A stretch of DNA of 44,461 nucleotides from Burkholderiaceae bacterium (GTDB lineage Bacteria; Pseudomonadota; Gammaproteobacteria; Burkholderiales; Burkholderiaceae_E), in assembly GCA_019635275.1 (NCBI GenBank), contig JAHBZV010000023.1, forward strand, positions 1-44,461. The letters run 5' to 3'. The translations under genes and the position numbers were made by a program. The notes below the pieces were generated by a model. The model was not told where the DNA came from, ran no database searches, and saw only the letters and a program-made list of their open reading frames with translations. Below, piece by piece: positions 39,393 through 44,461 of the stretch. The first letter of the stretch is position 1, and every line of letters starts with the position of its first letter.

Positions 39393-40759
39393 GCGCGGCC
39401 GGCGAGCCGCTGACGCTGGACATCGATTCGCTCGATCTCGAGGCGAACGGCGTCGCGCATCACGAGGGCAAGGTGGTGTTCGTGCGCGGCGCGTTGCCCG
39501 GCGAGCGGGTGCGCGCGACGCTGGTGCGGCGCAAGCCGCGCTTCGACGTGGCGCAGACGGTCGAGGTGCTGCGCGAATCGCCTTCGCGGGTGGTGCCGCG
39601 GTGCCCTCATTTCGGCGTCTGCGGCGGCTGCTCGATGCAGCACCTGGAACCGGGCGCGCAACTGGCGATCAAGCAGCGCGCGCTCGAAGACCAGCTCTGG
39701 CACATCGGCAAGGTGCGACCCGGGTCGATCCTGAGGCCACTCGCCGGCCCGGTCTGGGGCTATCGCTATCGCGCCCGCCTCTCGGTGCGTCACGTGCCGA
39801 AGAAGGGCGGCGTGCTGGTCGGCTTCCACGAGCGCGGATCGAGCTACGTGGCCGACATGCGCGAGTGCCACGTGCTGCCGCCGCGCGTGTCGGACCTGCT
39901 CGTCCCGCTGCGCGAGCTCGTGGGCGGGCTGAGCCTGCGCGAGCGCCTGCCGCAGGTCGAAGTGGCGGTGGGCGAGCACGATGCAGGCCTGCTGGTGGCG
40001 CTGGTGCTGCGCGTGCTCGACGCGCCGGGCGCGCAGGACCGATCGCGCCTGCTGGAGTTCGCGGCCCGCGAGCACGTAGAGCTGTGGCTGCAGCCGAAGG
40101 GGCCGGATTCGATCGAGTTGTTGTGCACCGCCGACGGCCGGCCGGCGGGCAGCGACGGCGATTCGCAGCTCGCGTACCGGCTGCGCGAGTTCGACGTCGC
40201 GATGCCGTTTCGGCCGACCGACTTCACGCAGGTCAACCATCGCATCAACGAGGTGCTGGTTTCGCGCGCGATTCGGCTGCTCGGGCCGCAGCCGGAGGAT
40301 CGGGTCGCCGACCTGTTCTGCGGGCTGGGCAACTTCTCGCTGCCGCTGGCGCGGCGCGCCCGCGAAGTGGTCGGGGTCGAGGGCAGCGAGACGCTGGTGC
40401 GGCGCGCGCAGCACAACGCGCTCCTCAACGGACTGGGCGATCGGACGACGTTCCGCGCCGCGAACCTGTTCGACGAGGGAGCGGCCGGGTTTCGCGCGCT
40501 CGGTCGCTTCGACCGGGTGCTCATCGATCCGCCGCGCGAAGGCGCGCTCGAAGTGGCCAAGGCACTCGCCGCCGACCCCGGCAAGCCGGTGCGGGTGGTC
40601 TACGTGTCGTGCAACCCCGCGACGCTGGCACGCGATGCGGCGATCCTGGTGCACCAGGGCGGGTTTGCGATGACAGCGGCGGGGGCGGTGGACATGTTTC
40701 CGCAGACTTCGCACGTCGAGTCCATGGCGGTGTTCGAGCCGTCCACCGGGTCGGCGTAG
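39389..40759 (+). CDS. rlmD: 23S rRNA (uracil-1939-C5)-methyltransferase
   Basis: 456 residues. An N-terminal TRAM-like domain (1-65) is followed by the 4Fe-4S ligands Cys72, Cys78, Cys81 ('[14 protein letters not shown]') and Cys160 ('MRECHVLP'). Then come the '[13 protein letters not shown]' segment, SAM motif '[16 protein letters not shown]', '[12 protein letters not shown]' and the nucleophile loop '[11 protein letters not shown]'. All RlmD/RumA hallmarks are intact. GTG at 39389 overlaps the exonuclease stop (GTGA). The stop codon lies 3 nt before the long palindrome. Confidence 0.95.
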   Translation: MSAAGEPLTLDIDSLDLEANGVAHHEGKVVFVRGALPGERVRATLVRRKPRFDVAQTVEVLRESPSRVVPRCPHFGVCGGCSMQHLEPGAQLAIKQRALEDQLWHIGKVRPGSILRPLAGPVWGYRYRARLSVRHVPKKGGVLVGFHERGSSYVADMRECHVLPPRVSDLLVPLRELVGGLSLRERLPQVEVAVGEHDAGLLVALVLRVLDAPGAQDRSRLLEFAAREHVELWLQPKGPDSIELLCTADGRPAGSDGDSQLAYRLREFDVAMPFRPTDFTQVNHRINEVLVSRAIRLLGPQPEDRVADLFCGLGNFSLPLARRAREVVGVEGSETLVRRAQHNALLNGLGDRTTFRAANLFDEGAAGFRALGRFDRVLIDPPREGALEVAKALAADPGKPVRVVYVSCNPATLARDAAILVHQGGFAMTAAGAVDMFPQTSHVESMAVFEPSTGSA

Positions 40760-40762
40760 GCG

Positions 40763-40892
40763 GCATTCGGGCGCCGGTGGCGCGGGGCGCGTGCCGGGCC
40801 TGGCCTCGCGGCCGCCGCTTACGGGGGTTCGGCCACGCGCGTAACGCCTCGCGCCGGGCGGGCGCGGCGAGGCCCGGCCCGCTGCGCGGCCC
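40763..40892 (+). repeat. Left arm of the palindrome
   Basis: 130 bp starting GCATTCGGGCGCCGGTGG. Within it a segment begins TTACGGGGG and ends CGCGTAA, so the arm itself contains imperfect TTACG...CGTAA ends. It starts 3 nt after the rlmD stop codon. Confidence 0.88.
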
Positions 40893-41022
40893 ACGACTGC
40901 GGCCCCGCTTCGCGGGGCTTCCCTCGCCCACCTCGCAGGCTTGCACCCGCGGCCGACGGGCGCTGCGCGCCCGACGGCGTCGGGTCCCGCAAGCCTGCTT
41001 TCGGTGGCGCTCGGCTTGTCGA

Positions 41023-41152
41023 GGGCCGCACAGCGGGCCGGGCCTCGCCGCGCCCGCCCGGCGCGAGGCGTTACGCGCGTGGCCGAACCCCCGTAAGCGG
41101 CGGCCGCGAGGCCAGGCCCGGCACGCGCCCCGCGCCACCGGCCCCCGAATGC
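41023..41152 (-). repeat. Right arm of the palindrome (inverted copy)
   Basis: Reverse complement of the left arm at 128 of 130 positions. The pairing ends at 41152, just 2 nt before the terminator hairpin of the BI-1 gene, suggesting that the element lies between the rlmD stop and a pre-existing terminator. Confidence 0.88.
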
Positions 41153-41154
41153 AG

Positions 41155-41177
41155 AAGGCCGCCCGGTGGGCGGCCTT
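41155..41177. terminator. Terminator hairpin downstream of the BI-1 gene
   Basis: AAGGCCGCCC (41155-41164), 3-nt loop, GGGCGGCCTT (41168-41177): a perfect 10-bp stem with short A and T tracts on both sides, 24 nt beyond the BI-1 stop codon on the minus strand. It can work in both directions. Confidence 0.75.
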
Positions 41178-41201
41178 TGATGCGGGAGGGGGTGGAGCGC
41201 G

Positions 41202-41912
41202 TCAGTCGCGGTCGCCGCCCAGGACGCCGAGCAGCATCAGCAGGTTGCTGAACACGTTGTAGATGCTCAGGTAGACCGACAGCGTCGCGCTGACGTAGTT
41301 GGTTTCGCCGCCGTTCACCACGCGCTGCAGGTCGTACAGGATGAAGGCCGAAAAGATCAGCACGGCCAGCGTGGAAATCGTGAGCGCGAGCGCGGGCATC
41401 TGCAGCCAGATGTTGGCGATGGCGGCGACGAACACCACCATGAAGCCGATGAACAGCCACTTGCCCATGCCGCTGAAATCGCGCTTCGAGACGGTTGCGA
41501 CGGTGGCCATGACGGCGAAGATCGCCGCGGTGCCTCCGAATGCGGTCATGATCAGGCTGGCGCCGTTCGAGAAGCCGAGCACCGCGCCGACGAGCCGCGA
41601 CAGCATCAGGCCCATGAAGAAGGTGAAGCCGAGCAGCAGGGCGACGCCGATGCCGCTGTTCTTGAAGCGCTCGATCGCGTAGAAGAAGCCGAACGCGACG
41701 CCGAGGAACACCAGCAGGCCGACGAACGGCGAGCCGGCGAAGAACCGGAAGCCGGTCTGCACGCCGATCCAGGCGCCCAGCACCGTGGGAACCATCGACA
41801 GCGCGAGCAGCCAGTAGGTGTTGCGGAGAACCCGGTTACGGCTGGCGGTCTCGAGGACGCCTCCCGCTGCGCCGAACCCGCGCGTGCCCAGTTGGTTTTG
41901 CTCGTATGCCAT
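41202..41912 (-). CDS. Bax inhibitor-1/YccA family membrane protein
   Basis: 236 residues with seven TM segments and the BI-1 signature: 'RNTYWLLALSMVPTVLGAWIG', 'LMLSRLVGAVLGFSNGASLIMTAFGGTAAIFAVMATVA', 'DFSGMGKWLFIGFMVVFVAAIANIWLQ' and 'AFILYDLQRVVNGGETNYVSATLSVYLSIYNVFSNLLMLLG', which carries the C-terminal Asp pair region of this family. Inner membrane; relatives interact with FtsH or leak calcium. GGAGG 8 nt upstream fixes the ATG at 41912. Confidence 0.94.
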   Translation of the reverse strand: MAYEQNQLGTRGFGAAGGVLETASRNRVLRNTYWLLALSMVPTVLGAWIGVQTGFRFFAGSPFVGLLVFLGVAFGFFYAIERFKNSGIGVALLLGFTFFMGLMLSRLVGAVLGFSNGASLIMTAFGGTAAIFAVMATVATVSKRDFSGMGKWLFIGFMVVFVAAIANIWLQMPALALTISTLAVLIFSAFILYDLQRVVNGGETNYVSATLSVYLSIYNVFSNLLMLLGVLGGDRD

Positions 41913-42297
41913 GCGTGTTGCCTCCAGAAAAGCGGCCAGCGTCGGCCAGTAAGTCTCGACCGGACATGGGGACGAAGGTCTCCCACCGCAACGCCCGGCA
42001 TCATGCCAGCCGGTCGCTGCCCGGTACAGAGCTTTTGTCAGCCGGCTGTGTTAAACTTACAAGTTAACCTGAGTTCTGAGCAGGTTCTGGCCAAGTCCTG
42101 AGAAACTGGCATAATTAAGTGACACAAGTCACTCATTTTGCTGGATATTCCAGGGCGTGACAGTCTGTGACCTGTCTCGTTCGGGGCCGGCGACCCATCG
42201 AACGTCGAGGCCGCGGCCGCCGACCACGACGGGCGGGCGGCGCTTCCCCGGATATCAGTCCAGCGATTTTCACCACTTCCGACCTTCGGGAAACCAA
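41913..42297. promoter_or_regulatory. AT-richer control region between BI-1 and ndk
   Basis: 385 bp without a gene. Toward ndk: CATAAT (42110-42115) is a good -10, giving a leader of about 176 nt; TTGTCA (42035-42040) and TACAAG (42058-42063), 17 bp apart, are a second candidate. Repeats: an imperfect inverted repeat GTTAAACTT-AC-AAGTTAAC (42050-42068), a perfect one AGTGAC-ACAA-GTCACT (42118-42133) at the predicted start, CTGGA-TAT-TCCAG (42141-42153), and GTGAC at 42119, 42157 and 42167. The last two GTGAC copies begin 10 bp apart, one helical turn. No known regulator is matched with confidence. Confidence 0.5.
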
Positions 42298-42723
42298 ATG
42301 GCTGTCGAACGGACTCTCTCCATCATCAAGCCGGATGCCGTCGCCAAGAACGTCATCGGGCAGATCTACTCGCGTTTCGAAGGCGCTGGCCTCAAAGTCA
42401 TCGCCGCGCGGATGATGCATTTGTCCCGCGAGCAGGCGGGGGCTTTCTACGCCGTGCATCGGGAGCGTCCTTTCTTCAAGGACCTGGTCGAGTTCATGAC
42501 CTCCGGACCGGTCATGATCCAGGTGCTCGAAGGCGAGAACGCCATCCAGAAGAACCGCGATCTGATGGGCGCCACCGATCCGAAGAAGGCCGCGCCGGGC
42601 ACGATCCGCGCCGACTTCGCCGACAGCATCGACGCCAATGCGGTGCACGGCTCCGACGGCGCCGAGACGGCGCGCGCCGAAGTGGCGTTCTTCTTCGCGG
42701 CGCTCGACGTCCATTCGCGCTAA
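42298..42723 (+). CDS. ndk: Nucleoside diphosphate kinase
   Basis: 141 residues. '[36 protein letters not shown]', catalytic His117 ('[20 protein letters not shown]') and '[18 protein letters not shown]' are complete. It equilibrates NTP pools in the cytoplasm. The frame continues upstream through the leader, but MAVERTLSI is the family start. ndk-rlmN-pilF is a common betaproteobacterial order. Confidence 0.97.
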   Translation: MAVERTLSIIKPDAVAKNVIGQIYSRFEGAGLKVIAARMMHLSREQAGAFYAVHRERPFFKDLVEFMTSGPVMIQVLEGENAIQKNRDLMGATDPKKAAPGTIRADFADSIDANAVHGSDGAETARAEVAFFFAALDVHSR

Positions 42724-42753
42724 GCTCGCGGGAGTCCCTGTTCCGGCGGCCCC

Positions 42754-43941
42754 ATGATGAGCGAGATCGTCAACCTGCTCGGGCTGGATGCTGACGGGTT
42801 GGCGCAGCGCTGCGCCGACTGGGGGCAAAAGCCCTTCCGCGCGCGCCAGCTGATGCGCTGGATCCACCAGCGCGGCGAGCACGACTTCCACGCGATGACC
42901 GACCTCGCCCGGGATTTCCGCGAGGTGCTCGAGCGCAGCGCCTGCGTCGCCGCACCGGCGGTCATTGCCGACAACGTGTCGGCCGACGGCACCCGCAAGT
43001 GGCTGCTCGACGTCGGCGCGGGCAACGCGGTCGAGACGGTCTACATCCCCGAGGCCGACCGCGGGACGCTGTGCATCTCCACGCAGGCCGGATGCGCGGT
43101 CAACTGCCTGTTCTGCTCGACCGGCAAGCAGGGTTTCTCGCGCAACCTGGCGGCGCACGAGATCGTCGCGCAGCTGTGGCACGCCAACCGGGCGCTCGGT
43201 GCCGGCGACCCGGCGCAGCGCGCGCGCGGCGAGCGCCCGATCACCAACGTGGTGTTCATGGGGATGGGCGAGCCGCTGCAGAACTACGCGGCGACGCTGA
43301 CCGCGCTGCGCATCATGCTCGACGACAACGCCTACGGGCTGTCGCGGCGGCGGGTCACGGTGTCGACGTCCGGCGTCGTGCCGATGATCGACCGGTTGCG
43401 CGACGACTGCCCGGTGGCGCTGGCGGTCTCGCTGCACGCGCCGGACGACGCACTGCGCGACGAGCTCGTGCCGCTGAACCGCAAGTTCCCGCTGGCCGAG
43501 CTGATGGCGGCGTGCCGTCGCTACCTCGAGCGCGCCCCGCGCGACTTCATCACGTTCGAGTACGTCATGCTCGACGGCGTCAACGACAGCGACCGGCATG
43601 CCGAACGGTTGCTGGCGCTGGTGCGCGACGTGCCGTGCAAGTTCAACCTGATCCCGTTCAATCCGTTTCCGAACTCCGGCCTCCGACGTTCGCCCGCCGA
43701 GCGGATCCGGCGCTTCGCGCAGCGGCTCACGGATGCAGGCATCGTGACGACGATCCGCCGAACCCGCGGCGACGACATCGACGCGGCTTGCGGGCAGCTC
43801 GCGGGCGAGGTGCAGGATCGCACCCGGCTCGGCGAGCGAGCGGCCCGGGCCGCCGGCCGTTCGGTGCCCGTCGGCGACCGGGAAGCGCGTACGACGCGCG
43901 CGGCCGGCAAGCGCGGCAGGCAGCCAGCGGAGGCGCAATGA
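42754..43941 (+). CDS. rlmN: Dual-specificity 23S rRNA/tRNA adenine-C2 methyltransferase
   Basis: 395 residues. Radical-SAM enzyme methylating A2503 of 23S rRNA and A37 of some tRNAs. CxxxCxxC at Cys114, Cys118, Cys121 ('[12 protein letters not shown]'), '[14 protein letters not shown]', '[15 protein letters not shown]' and '[18 protein letters not shown]' with the C-terminal catalytic Cys. The last ~45 residues are a basic Arg/Ala-rich tail beyond the conserved domain. Starts ATGATG at 42754 with GGGAG in the 30-nt gap after ndk. ATGA overlap with the next gene. Confidence 0.96.
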   Translation: MMSEIVNLLGLDADGLAQRCADWGQKPFRARQLMRWIHQRGEHDFHAMTDLARDFREVLERSACVAAPAVIADNVSADGTRKWLLDVGAGNAVETVYIPEADRGTLCISTQAGCAVNCLFCSTGKQGFSRNLAAHEIVAQLWHANRALGAGDPAQRARGERPITNVVFMGMGEPLQNYAATLTALRIMLDDNAYGLSRRRVTVSTSGVVPMIDRLRDDCPVALAVSLHAPDDALRDELVPLNRKFPLAELMAACRRYLERAPRDFITFEYVMLDGVNDSDRHAERLLALVRDVPCKFNLIPFNPFPNSGLRRSPAERIRRFAQRLTDAGIVTTIRRTRGDDIDAACGQLAGEVQDRTRLGERAARAAGRSVPVGDREARTTRAAGKRGRQPAEAQ

Positions 43942-44461
43942 AGACGACTGTCACCGGCCAGGCGATCACCGGCCGCAGCCGGGCCCGATGGATCGCAGTG
44001 CTGCTGGCCGGCGCCGCGCTGGTCGGTTGCGCGACCGACGGCAAGCCGCCGGCACCATCCGACAGCCAGGTCGCCGCGGTGATCCCGCAGTCGACCAACG
44101 AGACCGAGCAGAGGCGTCGTGCGCGGATCAGGCTCGAACTGGCCGCGAACTACTACCAGCAGGGCAACTTCAACGTGGCGCTCGACGAGCTGCGTCACGC
44201 GCTCGAGGTCGACCCGGGCTACGCCGCGGCCTACGGCGTGCTCGGCCTGGTCTATCGCGATCTCGGCGATCTCGATCGCGCCGAAGACAGTTTCCAGCGC
44301 GGCCTGCAGCTCGCTCCCGGCGACTCCGACCTGAACAACAACTACGGCTGGTTCCTGTGCCAGACCGGCCGCGAGCGCAAGTCGATCGACTACTTCCTGC
44401 GTGCCCTGAAGGATCCGCTGTACGCGACGCCGGCCAAGCCGCTGCACAACGCCGGCATCTG
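43938..44461 (+). CDS. pilF: PilF/PilW-like TPR lipoprotein for type IV pilus biogenesis, cut by window edge
   Basis: The first 174 residues are present. Lipoprotein signal ending LVGC (Cys31), then TPR repeats: '[83 protein letters not shown]'. This matches PilF/PilW, the outer-membrane pilotin that assembles the PilQ secretin. GGAGG upstream and an ATGA overlap with rlmN fix the start. It supports the view that the Pil-Chp-like operon 9-15 kb away acts on type IV pili. Confidence 0.9.
   Translation, partial: MKTTVTGQAITGRSRARWIAVLLAGAALVGCATDGKPPAPSDSQVAAVIPQSTNETEQRRRARIRLELAANYYQQGNFNVALDELRHALEVDPGYAAAYGVLGLVYRDLGDLDRAEDSFQRGLQLAPGDSDLNNNYGWFLCQTGRERKSIDYFLRALKDPLYATPAKPLHNAGI

Larger units (their letters stand above)
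40763..41152. repeat. 390-bp near-perfect palindromic element
   Basis: Two 130-bp arms in inverted orientation (40763-40892 and 41023-41152) pair without any gap; I count two mismatches (40772/41143 and 40885/41030). The 130-bp centre holds more inverted repeats: GCAGGCTTGC (40935-40944) with GCAAGCCTGC (40989-40998), CGGGCGC-TGC-GCGCCCG (40957-40973), and CCCCGC-TTCG-CGGGG near 40915. It fills the gap between the convergent rlmD and BI-1 genes. No transposase, no flanking direct repeat and no coding pattern; reading frames through it look the same on both strands because of the symmetry. Not a family I can name. Confidence 0.9.

Noticed and set aside
40521-41262. Long open frames on both strands through the palindrome (Arg/Ala/Pro-rich, beginning with the same residues on each strand)
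   Set aside because: The two strands give nearly the same peptide only because the DNA is a palindrome. The composition is that of random GC-rich sequence, with no conserved domain and no ribosome site.

Overview
The window is about 44 kb of very GC-rich, densely packed chromosomal DNA from a betaproteobacterium, most likely of the order Burkholderiales. The evidence is gene content and order: folD-prlC, surE-pcm-nlpD followed by a PolB-like exonuclease and rlmD, ndk-rlmN-pilF, a PEP-CTERM protein, a TRAP transporter beside a hydantoinase-type amidohydrolase, and a Pil-Chp type chemosensory operon. I see no insertion sequence, prophage, CRISPR array or plasmid gene. Most of it is core chromosome with accessory operons interspersed.

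Layout. 1-1.6 kb: prlC (cut by the window edge) and folD on the minus strand, then tRNA-Ala(GGC) and tRNA-Glu(TTC). 1.8-2.6 kb: a PEP-CTERM exported protein. 2.7-8.5 kb: a coupled heavy-metal RND efflux operon (adaptor, CzcA-like pump, DUF3240 protein, TolC-like channel). 8.5-14.6 kb: a catabolic island with a DctPQM TRAP transporter, an Asp/Glu/hydantoin racemase-family protein that lacks both catalytic cysteines, a dihydropyrimidinase/hydantoinase and a GntR/FCD regulator. Its two divergent intergenic regions carry matching arrays of three 8-bp boxes at exact 12-bp spacing, and matching promoters. 14.6-18.2 kb: an ECF sigma factor, an anti-sigma factor with a periplasmic DsrE-like domain, and a DAHP synthase in one overlapping operon, divergent from a DsrE-like lipoprotein. 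Both divergent promoters read GGAATA-N16-CGTCYA. Thioredoxin 2 follows. 18.3-19.9 kb: SMP-30-type lactonase and an orphan LuxR-type response regulator. 20.1-23.2 kb: modABC plus a truncated ModE behind a Mo-box. 23.2-28.1 kb: dusA, DUF2069, YihY, alpha/beta hydrolase and metY. 28.3-35.4 kb: Pil-Chp-like operon (two response regulators, CheW, MCP, CheA hybrid). 35.6-40.8 kb: CBS protein, surE, pcm, nlpD, exonuclease, rlmD, with rpoS missing from its usual place after nlpD. 40.76-41.15 kb: a 390-bp near-perfect palindrome. 41.2-44.5 kb: BI-1 family protein, ndk, rlmN and the start of a pilF-like gene.

The strongest leads for something undescribed are (a) the ECF sigma / anti-sigma-DsrE fusion / DsrE lipoprotein / DAHP synthase unit, with its inferred autoregulon and a possible redox or reactive-sulfur signal; (b) the long palindrome between rlmD and the BI-1 gene, with 130-bp arms matching at 128 of 130 positions; and (c) the phased 12-bp operator arrays of the hydantoinase/TRAP island. 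Several genes also have a -10 element so close to the ATG that leaderless transcripts are expected.
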